The notes under the pieces: model-generated
Seen by the model: only the letters and a program-made list of their open reading frames with translations
Told to the model about the DNA's origin: nothing
Database searches by the model: none
Program-made: the position numbers and the translations under genes
NCBI GenBank assembly: GCA_037501455.1
Contig: CM074858.1
Span: forward strand, 47,675,001 to 47,739,000
Direction: 5' to 3'
Source: Lantana camara
Taxonomy: Eukaryota > Streptophyta > Magnoliopsida > Lamiales > Verbenaceae
DNA length: 64,000 nt
Part shown: positions 35,188 to 47,488 of the stretch, one piece after another
Layout of the letters: every line of letters begins with the position of its first letter
How positions within the stretch are numbered: position 1 is the stretch's first letter

Positions 35188-38100
35188 TGTAACAGCCCGG
35201 ATTTTTGAGATCAGGATAGCACGGGTAAGTAAAGGGTTAAGAGGAAAGCGTTTATAACCTTAGTCCATTACACATTCCATTTTATGTGAATTATGTGCAT
35301 TTATGTTATGATTTATGATTTGTGCCTTTTTGAGAGAATCATATCACTATTCATTCACCGAACCTTAAACCTTTACCTAAACCTTGAAAAACCTTAGAAA
35401 GCTGATTTCTATATTTTCCAAACTCAAATCATAGCTTTTATTGTTCCAGAATATATTTTTAAAATTGTTTGTTGAAAATTCCATTTAGGTCCCTAGTTAC
35501 TATTCATCTTTAATTGTAGGAATTTCCGAAACACTTTTACCTATTCAATATTGGGCTCGATAGAATCCTTGCAAAATTTTATGAATTTTGGTATGATTTC
35601 CAAACCCTAATTCTTAACGTAGCTTCCGTAGAAATCAAAACCGGCCCAAAAACCCTAGTTTTGCCCTAAATTAGGAATTTCCGAATTTCAACGTTTTTCC
35701 TATACAATATTATAACCATTACGATCCTTGGATTATTTTATGAATTTTAGGATCTTTTCCAAACTCTAGTTCAAACCCTAACTCGTTTTATAAATTTTTC
35801 TTTATTTTCCCAAAGTACTATTTCTACCGTAAAAACTAATTTTTAAACCGTCCAACATTTGGTATACAATATTACAGTCAAAATGATACTTGAATTATTT
35901 CAAGAATCATGGACATTTTCTCGGGAATCAATTCACATCCTAGCTTCGTTTATGAATTTTATTGTATTTTTCAAAATTCCCGAACGACTACTACTTTAAA
36001 TGTAAACATTCAAACGTTAAGTATTTATAACCATTAGAAAGCTCTTTCGATTCTATTTCTTTTGCAATTTCTCTCATTTCAAACTAAACCCTAGACGTTC
36101 TTCTACGAATTTATTACCATCTTCATCCTATTTTAGAATTATTTTTATTTTGTCATGATTATTAGATTAATTAATTATATCTTAGTTATACACATAAGTA
36201 GACAACTAAACCCCCTTAATAAATGAACCTAGCTTACTCACCCCATGATTCATCTAATTAACTCTTCATAATTGCAACATAAGCCCTTAAATACCAACTA
36301 TAAATACCCTAGAGCTTATAACATAAAATTCACACAGAACCATCACATTTGCTCCCAAAACTCACGGCCAACTCTCCCTCTCTCACTAAGGTGCAATTTT
36401 CTTTTATTATTTCATGCTTTATGTTATGTTTTTAATATTATAATATTAGTAGCATGCTTAGGAATAATAAAATTATGCTTTAGGAATTTATTTTTATAAT
36501 ATATATGCATAATTGTTAGTTTTATGTGTAATGTGCCTACATTATGAAATTTTATTTACTTAATTGCATGAATTATAATATGTTGTAGCATGAGTATGTA
36601 TTTAAATAATTATGTTCTTATTTGATTAAATTTATGCTTAGAGTAATTTAATTGAATTTAATTTATTATTAAAGTGTTACATTTGAATTTAATTATATGA
36701 TATGAATTCAAAAACTTGTTGAATATGATCATGAACTAGTATGAACATCTTCATGAGCTCAAGAACACATTCATAATGTTCTTGAACCAAATTCATGTGC
36801 TCGTGTGATAGTGTGTGTATGTATATGTTTAATTTTGTGTTATAAAGTGTTTAATTCATAAGAAATTGAATAGTAAATGTTTTTAATAGTAATTTTGACT
36901 TTTGGTCAACATTTACTTAATAATTTCGAAATTTATTTAATTTTAATTATAAAATATGATTTTGGAATTTTAAATAATTATTTTTCCAAATTAATTCAAA
37001 AATTAATAAAATTATAAAATAATTTCAAAATCAACTTACATTGTTGAATAAATTCCAAATTTAATTACTAATACTCTATTTAAGGTTATGACATGATGAA
37101 TAAATATTTAAGTGGTTAAAGGATTTATGAAACCTAATAAATTAATTATTTTCCTTAAATAGTTAAAATTAAATTTTACCGGGAAAATAATTTCTAAATA
37201 ATTTGGGAATTCTCTAATATGTTATATTTCTTAAACCTTATGTGATTATGTGATTAGAATAATAAGAACCTAGTTCTAAGTTGGTAGTAATTATTTTCAG
37301 GCGACAATTACACTGAACAGTGGGATCCGTTCCACACTATCTGAATTTCCATACTAGGTGAGGGTTAAAATGTTTTCAACTGGAATCATGTTATATCTAT
37401 ATCTAATTATAAAATGATTTCCAAACCTATCTATTATTTGATTTCCTATCTATATATATATATATATCAATATTATACATATTCCTCTTTATGAGGAAAA
37501 TACCAATAAGTCGGAATCAGGATCTTATACGGACATTATACATTTCAGTCCTATTAATACTAAGAACTGATTCCCGACTAAGCAAGTCAATCATTATTAT
37601 TTATCAAAATGGGCCCGGCGTGTAGCTGTGTCGAGCAATACTCGGAAGGTATCGGGCCGAGAGTATTGTTGGTGCCACAGACCGCCACCAACTCTTGGTA
37701 GTGGTTTAGCTGGAGGTTAGTTACTCCACGCCAAGAGACTTACAAGGGAGACAACCTCCCTGGGAGAGATAGCTTCCTCCCACATATATACATATCGTCG
37801 GTAGGGTTTGCTCCCCTACTGACACTACGGTGTTGCGGAGTTATTATCATATTTGGTTTTATTAAAGTACTGGTGCCTTGATCAGCCCGGTACTGTTTTA
37901 CAAATATTTTAAGGAGATCGGAGGGAGACGCCTTACTTGCAGGCGGTACAAATCTTTTATTAAACGGTTCATCATTTATAAATAAACTCCAAATACCCCT
38001 ATCCCGGTTTCTCACTTATGAACCGTATCATATTTGTCATATCCTATTGCTATCATTTTGATTTATATATCTATATATATAATTATATATATATATATCT

Positions 38101-38528
38101 AAATCTAATATCCCCCTTCACTTAGTCACTTTGACTAATTCCTCGCCTGTTTTTAAATACATGATTTCAGGGAGCGAGGATAACGACACCTAGAGGTATC
38201 TTGAAGCTATAGGTGTCATATTTATCAGATCAGGTTTAGATTAAGAGCATTTAATCCTGATCATGTATATATTACTGATAAATTGCTCTTATACATTAAC
38301 TCCGTACACTACGCTATTATATTACCCCCTTACGATATCGTGCACTTTTCTGTGTGTTATCACGTTGCTTGTTGCAAATTTTAAATCCTTTCATTTTCCG
38401 CTGCATTTTACCCTACACTCTGCTTAAGTACTATCTATACCGTTCGCCGTAGTATTTCTCGGGTGCTAGGTCTCACATCCACTCGAGGGTAGTACGGTGC
38501 GGGAGTTGTAGTGTTAAGGGGCGCTACA
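35188..38528 (+). mobile_element. Element B, 5' LTR, complete (3.34 kb)
   Basis: It starts TGTAACAGCCCGG and ends GGGGCGCTACA. It matches 44162-47488 with about six substitutions and two length differences in TA repeats. No PBS follows the LTR end: the next bases are GCTTAAGGTGC. The LTR has a TATA-like CTATAAATA at 36299 and a GC-rich, hairpin-prone part near 37610-37720. There is no coding sequence. Confidence 0.95.
36299..36307 (+). promoter_or_regulatory. Likely TATA box of the B LTR promoter (5' copy)
   Basis: CTATAAATA lies in an AT-balanced U3-like region and is followed by a short C-rich start-like stretch. The identical sequence lies at 45273-45281 in the 3' LTR. Promoter activity is inferred from motif and position. 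Confidence 0.55.
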
Positions 38529-38555
38529 GCTTAAGGTGCTTTTCTTTATATAGCA

Positions 38556-39182
38556 ATGGAGAATCAGGAACCCGGAAACGCATATCATACCTGGCTTGAG
38601 GAGTACGAGGTCCCACACACTATAGCAGTATCTCGTCGTGAGAATCCTATACATTATTACACTTGGCAGAGGGCGAGACATGTAGTTCGGGGAGGTAGAG
38701 CAGGTAGAGTTGGGCATGTTTATCCGAACCGTTTAGTGCACATACTTGAGTCAGAGCGAGATGCATATTATATGGAGGCTCAGATGGGTCGTGAGTACCA
38801 GCTGGAGTCTGCCAGATATCTTGATTTGGCCTTACAGAATGCTGTGAGTAGGAATTTTTCTCAGCAGCAGATAGCCACGTTAGAGCAGGAGAACGCAGAT
38901 CTTGTCGTGCAGGTGGCGACTCTACAGCAGGATCTAGCTACTATGACTCTTTCCAGGAATGCCGCCCGGACCCTATATCAGCGCTATCGCTCTTGTATTC
39001 GGAGCCGCCTAGCCGGTGCCTATCACATGTCTGGTGTACAGGCTGTTGAGGAGATGATGGACCAGGGAGAGGGTGCAGCAGCTGAGCCTGAGGAGGATGA
39101 GCAGGACTCAGAGGAGGAGCAGCAGGGCGACGGTTGGAGCCCTATTCGAGGTGAGGTTGTGGACAGTGATCAGCGTGATTAG
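38556..39182 (+). CDS. Extra ORF between 5' LTR and gag of element B, coiled-coil protein of 208 residues
   Basis: I do not recognise this protein. It starts at ATG 38556, only 28 bp after the LTR, and ends at TAG 39180. The N-terminal half is rich in Arg, Tyr and His (YHTWLEEYEVPHT, HYYTWQRARHVV). The middle (about residues 98-140) looks like a coiled coil with regular Leu/Ile/Val positions (ATLEQENADLVVQVATLQQD). A basic stretch follows (RYRSCIRSRLAG), then a very acidic tail (EPEEDEQDSEEEQQ). It lacks zinc knuckles and is separated from gag by about 550 bp. Upstream ORFs are known in Tat/Ogre gypsy elements; I know of none in Tekay-like ones. The reading frame is fully open in this young element. 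Confidence 0.7.
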   Translation: MENQEPGNAYHTWLEEYEVPHTIAVSRRENPIHYYTWQRARHVVRGGRAGRVGHVYPNRLVHILESERDAYYMEAQMGREYQLESARYLDLALQNAVSRNFSQQQIATLEQENADLVVQVATLQQDLATMTLSRNAARTLYQRYRSCIRSRLAGAYHMSGVQAVEEMMDQGEGAAAEPEEDEQDSEEEQQGDGWSPIRGEVVDSDQRD

Positions 39183-39731
39183 ATTGAGATTATTCTGGAG
39201 CTTGGTATATATATAGGAGTAGTATCAGTGGGAGGTTGTACAGATCAGCTAGTAGAGGACCTTCCCCTTTTGACGTAGCAGCTGACGCAGCTAGCCTGAC
39301 GGAGATGAGTGAGTTGAGAGCTTTGTAGGGTGTAACTTGACGTAGATCAGGTCCACCCCATTTTGCCTTTTTGTAGTTGTAGCTATAGCTCTCAAACTTG
39401 ATGCATATATATAACCCACTTTTGCAGTTACACTCTTGTCTCACATTTACTGCTTTCATACTTATTGCATTATGAGTTAGAATTGCTTCAAGATACCAGC
39501 AGGACCGTGAGTGAGTATTTTATTTTCCTGCATCTTTACTTGTTATTATGTTTGTGCTTTACTGCACCCTTTTAAATGTTGTTCTGTTTAATTTTGTGCA
39601 CTACTTCACTAAATTTGTGTGATATGATATCTACTGCTTGATATTATCTGAAACATGTCTTTATGTGATTATATGCAACACATTCTTAACCATCATGCAT
39701 TATATTCTTCATAAAGCAACTGTAAATCAAC
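39183..39731 (+). other. Element B leader between the extra ORF and gag
   Basis: About 550 bp has no ORF on the plus strand, two T-rich pyrimidine stretches and an AT-rich end before the gag ATG. I see no splice sites I can defend and no obvious internal promoter. Confidence 0.5.
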
Positions 39732-42700
39732 ATGTCTCCTCGAAGAGTTGCCCAAGACAACATTTCCCCACAAGAAGGTGCATCCTCAGCAGGAGGAAAC
39801 TCTGAATTAGTAGATGCTTTGAAAGAGATAGTGCAAACTTGTGCTAATGGAACAAAGGGGAATAATGAAAAGACTCTGGAGAAATTTCTACGAATGAACC
39901 CGCCAAAGTTCTTTGGAGAACCCAGTGATGTAAAAGCTGAAAGTTGGATAGCTAGCATAGAAAAGATCTTTGAGGCTATGGGTATTTCTCCAGAAGAACC
40001 AGAAAGAGTCCAGTTTGCAGTTTTTATGTTAGAAGGAGCAGCATTAAGTTGGTGGAATTATATCAAGCGTGTTTGGGCAGAAGATCAAGTTAATTATAGG
40101 TGGGTAGACTTTGTCAGAGTATTTCAAAACAAATACATCCCTCAGATAGTTAGGGATGCTCGAGAGGCAGAATTCATGGAATTAGTACAAGGCAATATGT
40201 CGGTAGCGGAGTATGAAGCCAAGTTCATCCGATTGATCCAATATGCCCCACACATTCTCCATGATGAACGTCGGAAGACTCAGCGATTCATTAAGGGACT
40301 TAAGTCGGATCTTAGGTGGGCTTTAGCTCCATTTGAGTTGGAAATTTATACTAAGGCTGTGGAAACGGCTATGAAAACAGAGGCTACACATAAAGAGGTT
40401 CGTATAGCTAATAGCCGTCCTGGATCTTTCTACAAGCCAACTCAGGGATCTAAACGACCTGCTGGACCAGCAAAGCCAAATCCAGGAAAGAAACCGATGC
40501 AATCATGGTCCCGACCCCAACAGACATTCCCAAAACCTCAAGAAGAGATTGTCTGTGAATATTGTCAGAAACGCGGACATACTGAGAAGGATTGTCGTAA
40601 GAAAGCTGGAGTCTGTACATGGTGTGGAAGCCCTGAACATCAGTACTCAGAATGCCCAAAGAGACCACAACAGTGGAATAAAGGAAAGGTTCCAGCTAAG
40701 ACTCCTGGAAGACCAGTAATTAAGGGACGTGCTTATGCTATAGAGGGCAGTGAGGATCCCGATCCTACCAAGGTTGTTGATGGTACGGTACACATTCTAA
40801 ACACGCCAGTTATTGCTTTATATGACCCTGGCGCCACGCATTCATTTATTGCATCTCAATTATGTGCGCATTTCAATTTTCCACTTGAATCATTGCCTTA
40901 TATGCTCGAAATAAGTTCTCCTTTGGGAGCTTGTTTTACTACGGATAGAGGATATAAACGCTGTCCTATAAGGATTGGTACCCAATACTACCCGATAGAT
41001 CTTATAGAATTACCGATGTCAAAATATGGGATTATTCTGGGAATGGATTGGCTCAGTAAGTATCGTGCTAAGTTGGATTGCTTCAAAAAAGAGGTCACCT
41101 TAGGGAAAGGTGATAGCTCTGGGTTGAAAGGAAAATCTGAGTCGGTATCATTGGTTACAGCTGCCGAAGCTAAGAAGTTAGTGAGTAATGGAGCTACTGG
41201 ATTCATTGCCTATTTGTTGAATAGACCCAAAGATCAACTTAAGACTGAGGAGGTAGAGGTAGTAAAAGAATTCACTGATGTCTTCCCCGAGCATCTGAAT
41301 TCATTACCTCCTGACAGGGAACTAGAATTTGTAATTGATTTAGTCCCTGGAGCTGAGCCATTCTCTAAAACACCTTATCGAATGGCTCCAGCCGAGCTCC
41401 AAGAATTGAGGAAACAACTTGACGAGTTGTTAGCTTCAGGATATATCCGTCCTAGCACATCCCCATGGGGAGCGCCTGTGTTATTTGTCAAAAAGAAAGA
41501 CGGATCATTGCGATTGTGTATCGATTATCGAGAACTCAATCGTATGACTATCAAGAACAAATACCCTCTTCCCCATATTGAAGAACTGTTTGACATTCTT
41601 CAAGGATCACAAGTGTATTCCAAATTGGATTTAAGGCAAGGGTATTATCAGCTGAGGATTAAAAAGGAGGATATTCCAAAGACTGCTTTTAATACCCGCT
41701 ACGGCCATTTTGAATTCGTAGTAATGCCTTTTGGGTTAACCACCAGCTGCATTCATGGATTTAATGCACCGAACGTTCCGACCGTATTTGGATCAGTTCG
41801 TGGTCATCTTTATTGACGACATACTGGTATTCTCAAGAACCCCAGAAGAACATGCTAAACACCTTCGTAAAGTGTTAAGAGCTTTAAAGGATCATAAGTT
41901 ATATGCGAAGTTCAGCAAGTGTGAATTTTGGTTAGAAAGAGTGTCCTTCCTTGGACATATAATATCCGGTTCTGGCATAGAAGTAGACCCTTCAAAGGTT
42001 GAAACAGTAATGAATTGGCAAGCGCCAAAGAACCCATCAGAAGTGAGAAGTTTTCTAGGACTTGCCGGATATTACAGGAGATTTGTAAAAGATTTCTCCA
42101 AGGTAGCAGCACCTCTTACTCAGTTAACCAAGAAACAAGGAAAATTTGAATGGACAGAAAGGTGTGAACGGAGTTTTCAAGAACTGAAACAAAGATTAAC
42201 ATCTGCCCCAGTATTAACCTTACCAGAAGGAAAAGAAGGTTATGTAGTTTATACAGACGCCTCTAAAGAAGGATTAGGATGTGTCCTAATGCAAAATGGT
42301 AAGGTTATAGCCTATGCTTCAAGAAAACTTAAACCTTATGAAGAGAATTACCCCACACATGATTTAGAATTAGCTGCGATTGTATTCGCTTTAGCTAAAT
42401 GGAGGCATTATCTGTATGGGGTAACTTTTGAAGTCTTTACTGACCATAAGAGTTTAAAGTACTTGTTCACTCAAAAAGAGTTGAATATGAGGCAGAGAAG
42501 ATGGATGGAATTTCTGGAAGACTACGACTGTAAAATACAGTACCATCCAGGAAAAGCTAACGTAGTGGCAGACGCTTTGAGTCGAAAATCCAGTCTATCA
42601 GCATTAGACGGAAGAAGCAAACCCATCACTGTCATTTCAAAGTCCCGACTAGCGAATATAGTAATATCTTCGCCATTAAAAGAAAGACTAAAGGAAGCCC

Positions 42701-44133
42701 AAGCGCAGGATGAGTGGATCAAGAAATATCTCAATTCTAAGGAAAAGGATATCGAGGCAAAATTCACAACAGATGATCATGGGATCTTGAGGTATAAAGA
42801 ACGAGTCTGTGTACCTCCTACAATTCGAAAAGAAATATTGGATGAAGCACATAAGACTCGATACACGATACATCCAGGAGGAACAAAGATGTATCATGAT
42901 CTCAAGAAACATTTCTGGTGGAATGGAATGAAACGAGATGTTGCTAGCTATGTCAAAAGATGCTTAACATGCCAGCAAGTCAAAGTGGACCACCAGAAAC
43001 CTGGAGGAAAGTTACAGCCACTACCAATTCCTACTTGGAAATGGGAACAAATCACCATGGACTTCATCACGGGCTTACCAAAAGTTAAAGGAGGATATGA
43101 TAGTACATGGGTTATTATTGATCGGTTGACTAAGTCTGCACATTTCTTACCGGTCAAAACTACTGACAAAGTCAGTTCTTTAGCAAAGTTGTACCAGAAA
43201 GAGATTATAAGGTTACATGGTGTACCCATTAGTATAGTCTCAGATAGAGATCCGAAATTCACTTCACAGTTATGGCAAAATCTTCAAGAAACAATGGGGA
43301 CTAAGCTGCATTTTAGTTCAGCCGCACATCCTCAGACCGATGGTCAATCAGAAAGGACGATCAAATATCTAGAGGACATGTTGCGAGCTTGTGCCTTGGA
43401 TTTTCAAGAGGACTGGAAAGAATGTTTGCTTCTTGTGGAATTTGCATATAACAATAGTTATCAGGCATCGATCAAGGCAGCACCTTATGAAGCCTTATAT
43501 GGAAGGAAATGTAGGTCTCCGTTATACTGGGACATAGAAGAAACTAAAGCAACCGAGAGAGGAGATACAAGGAAAACCATTAGAAAATGGATAGCAGAGT
43601 CTACAGAAAAGATTGAAGTTATCCGCCAAAGAATGAAAGCAGCTCAAGATAGGCAAAAGAGTTATGCCGATACCCGGAGAAAGGATATAGAATTTACGGT
43701 GGGCGATAAAGTGTTTTTAAAGGCATCACCAAGGAAAGGTTTCACACGAATTGGGAAAGGTGGAAAACTGAATCCCAAATACATAGGACCTTTTGAGATC
43801 ATAGAACGTGTTGGACCAACAGCCTATCGCTTGGATTTACCAGCAAACCTCACTGGAATACATAACGTATTCCACGTGTCACAGCTCCGTAAGTATTTTG
43901 CGGATGAATCCCACATCTTGCCAATAGAAGAAGTTCTTCTAAAGCCCGACTTGACTTATACAGTAAGACCAACCGAGATCTTGGATAGGAAATTCCAAGA
44001 ACTAAGGAATCGGAAAATCCCCCTTATTAAAGTGTTATGGAAAGGGCATGGAACAGAAGAACAAACCTGGGAAACTGAGGAAAAGATGCAGAAACATTAC
44101 CCAGAGTTGTTCCGAAACAAGAATAGAATCTGA
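39732..44133 (+). pseudogene. gag-pol: Element B gag-pol polyprotein (gypsy, chromovirus-like), one frameshift
   Basis: The ATG at 39732 opens a 694-codon frame: capsid ([16 protein letters not shown]), two CX2CX4HX4C knuckles ([28 protein letters not shown], residues about 274-308), protease (DPGATHSFI, about residue 364) and the first part of reverse transcriptase ([10 protein letters not shown] near residue 596). At 41742, a deletion of about 5 bp inside the conserved segment after PFGLT shifts the frame. The second frame continues to 44133 with FIDDILVFS (41810), RNase H (YTDASKEG, 42250), integrase zinc part (42850-42975), catalytic region ([23 protein letters not shown], 43058-43360) and a C-terminal chromo-like segment ([20 protein letters not shown]). 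No other break is seen. The stop TGA lies in the stem-loop before the polypurine tract. Confidence 0.95.
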
Positions 44134-44160
44134 GGACAGATTCTCTTTAAGGGGGGAAGA
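44125..44160 (+). promoter_or_regulatory. Stem-loop and polypurine tract of element B
   Basis: GAATCTGAGGACAGATTC (44126-44143) forms a 7-bp stem with loop AGGA, extended by one A-T pair. AAGGGGGGAAGA (44149-44160) is the polypurine tract beside the 3' LTR. The gag-pol stop TGA (44131-44133) overlaps the left arm and loop. Confidence 0.9.
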
Positions 44161-44161
44161 T

Positions 44162-47100
44162 TGTAACAGCCCGGATTTTTGAGATCAGGATAGCACGGGT
44201 AAGTAAAGGGTTAAGAGGAAAGCGTTTATAACCTTAGTCCATTACACATTCCATTTTATGTGAATTATGTGCATTTATGTTATGATTTATGATTTGTGCC
44301 TTTTTGAGAGAATCATATCACTATTCATTCACCGAACCTTAAACCTTTACCTAAACCTTGAAAAACCTTAGAAAGCTGATTTCTATATTTTCCAAACTCA
44401 AATCATAGCTTTTATTGTTCCAGAATATATTTTTAAAATTGTTTGTTGAAAATTCCATTTAGGTCCCTAGTTACTATTCATCTTTAATTGTAGGAATTTC
44501 CGAAACACTTTTACCTATTCAATATTGGGCTCGATAGAATCCTTGCAAAATTTTATGAATTTTGGTATGATTTCCAAACCCTAATTCTTAACGTAGCTTC
44601 CGTAGAAATCAAAACCGGCCCAAAAACCCTAGTTTTGCCCTAAATTAGGAATTTTCGAATTTCAACGTTTTTCCTATACAATATTATAACCATTACGATC
44701 CTTGGATTATTTTATGAATTTTAGGATCTTTTCCAAACTCTAGTTCAAACCCTAACTCGTTTTATAAATTTTTCTTTATTTTCCCAAAGTACTATTTCTA
44801 CCGTAAAAACTAATTTTTAAACCGTCCAACATTTGGTATACAATATTACAGTCAAAATGATCCTTGAATTATTTCAAGAATCATGGACATTTTCTCGGGA
44901 ATCAATTCACATCCTAGCTTCGTTTATGAATTTTATTGTATTTTTCAAAATTCCCGAACGACTACTACTTTAAATGTAAACATTCAAACGTTAAGTATTT
45001 ATAACCATTAGAAAGCTCTTTCGATTCTATTTCTTTTGCAATTTCTCTCATTTCAAACTAAACCCTAGACGTTCTTCTACGAATTTATTACCATCTTCAT
45101 CCTATTTTAGAATTATTTTTATTTTGTCATGATTATTAGATTAATTAATTATATCTTAGTTATACACATAAGTAGACAACTAAACCCCCTTAATAAATGA
45201 ACCTAGCTTACTCACCCCATGATTCATCTAATTAACTCTTCATAATTGCAACATAAGCCCTTAAATACCAACTATAAATACCCTAGAGCTTATAACATAA
45301 AATTCACACAAAACCATCACATTTGCTCCCAAAACTCACGGCCAACTCTCCCTCTCTCACTAAGGTGCAATTTTCTTTTATTATTTCATGCTTTATGTTA
45401 TGTTTTTAATATTATAATATTAGTAGCATGCTTAGGAATAATAAAATTATGCTTTAGGAATTTATTTTTATAATATATATGCATAATTGTTAGTTTTATG
45501 TGTAATGTGCCTACATTATGAAATTTTATTTACTTAATTGCATGAATTATAATATGTTGTAGCATGAGTATGTATTTAAATAATTATGTTCTTATTTGAT
45601 TAAATTTATGCTTAGAGTAATTTAATTGAATTTAATTTATTATTAAAGTGTTACATTTGAATTTAATTATATGATATGAATTCAAAAACTTGTTGAATAT
45701 GATCATGAACTAGTATGAACATCTTCATGAGCTCAAGAACACATTCATAATGTTCTTGAACCAAATTCATGTGCTCGTGTGATAGTGTGTGTATGTATGT
45801 GTTTAATTTTGTGTTATAAAGTGTTTAATTCATAAGAAATTGAATAGTAAATGTTTTTAATAGTAATTTTGACTTTTGGTCAACATTTACTTAATAATTT
45901 CGAAATTTATTTAATTTTAATTATAAAATATGATTTTGGAATTTTAAATAATTATTTTTCCAAATTAATTCAAAAATTAATAAAATTATAAAATAATTTC
46001 AAAATCAACTTACATTGTTGAATAAATTCCAAATTTAATTACTAATACTCTATTTAAGGTTATGACATGATGAATAAATATTTAAGTGGTTAAAGGATTT
46101 ATGAAACCTAATAAATTAATTATTTTCCTTAAATAGTTAAAATTAAATTTTACCGGGAAAATAATTTCTAAATAATTTGGGAATTCTCTAATATGTTATA
46201 TTTCTTAAACCTTATGTGATTATGTGATTAGAATAATAAGAACCTAGTTCTAAGTTGGTAGTAATTATTTTCAGGCGACAATTACACTGAACAGTGGGAT
46301 CCGTTCCACACTATCTGAATTTCCATACTAGGTGAGGGTTAAAATGTTTTCAACTGGAATCATGTTATATCTATATCTAATTATAAAATGATTTCCAAAC
46401 CTATCTATTATTTGATTTCCTATCTATATATATATATATATATATCAATATTATACATATTCCTCTTTATGAGGAAAATACCAATAAGTCGGAATCAGGA
46501 TCTTATACGGACATTATACATTTCAGTCCTATTAATACTAAGAACTGATTCCCGACTAAGCAAGTCAATCATTATTATTTATCAAAATGGGCCCGGCGTG
46601 TAGCTGTGTCGAGCAATACTCGGAAGGTATCGGGCCGAGAGTATTGTTGGTGCCACAGACCGCCACCAACTCTTGGTAGTGGTTTAGCTGGAGGTTAGTT
46701 ACTCCACGCCAAGAGACTTACAAGGGAGACAACCTCCCTGGGAGAGATAGCTTCCTCCCACATATATACATATCGTCGGTAGGGTTTGCTCCCCTACTGA
46801 CACTACGGTGTTGCGGAGTTATTATCATATTTGGTTTTATTAAAGTACTGGTGCCTTGATCAGCCCGGTACTGTTTTACAAATATTTTAAGGAGATCGGA
46901 GGGAGACGCCTTACTTGCAGGCGGTACAAATCTTTTATTAAACGGTTCATCATTTATAAATAAACTCCAAATACCCCTATCCCGGTTTCTCACTTATGAA
47001 CCGTATCATATTTGTTATATCCTATTGCTATCATTTTGATTTATATATCTATATATATAATTATATATATATATCTAAATCTAATATCCCCCTTCACTTA

Positions 47101-47488
47101 GTCACTTTGACTAATTCCTCGCCTGTTTTTAAATACATGATTTCAGGGAGCGAGGATAACGACACCTAGAGGTATCTTGAAGCTATAGGTGTCATATTTA
47201 TCAGATCAGGCTTAGATTAAGAGCATTTAATCCTGATCATGTATATATTACTGATAAATTGCTCTTATACATTAACTCCGTACACTACGCTATTATATTA
47301 CCCCCTTACGATATCGTGCACTTTTCTGTGTGTTATCACGTTGCTTGTTGCAAATTTTAAATCCTTTCATTTTCCGCTGCATTTTACCCTACACTCTGCT
47401 TAAGTACTATCTATACCGTTCGCCGTAGTATTTCTCGGGTGCTAGGTCTCACATCCACTCGAGGGTAGTACGGTGCGGGAGTTGTAGT
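44162..47488 (+). mobile_element. Element B, 3' LTR, lacking its last 16 bp
   Basis: It is nearly identical to the 5' LTR (offset 8974 bp). Differences seen include single changes near 44653, 44862, 45310, 45799, 47016 and 47210, plus TA-repeat length changes near 46430 and 47070. It ends after GTTGTAGT, whereas the 5' LTR continues 16 bp to GCGCTACA, so no right-hand target duplication can be read. Confidence 0.95.

Noticed and set aside
36272..36499. 75-codon ORF present twice (again at 45246)
   Set aside because: It is duplicated only because it lies in both B LTRs and spans the TATA region; no protein features are seen.
37740..38015. 91-codon minus ORF present twice (again at 46718)
   Set aside because: It is identical in both LTRs because the LTRs are nearly identical. 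It is antisense to the element, with no recognised domain.
41755..44133. Possible independent pol gene starting at 41755
   Set aside because: It is the continuation of the gag-pol frame after a short deletion in reverse transcriptase; the ATG is internal to a conserved segment.
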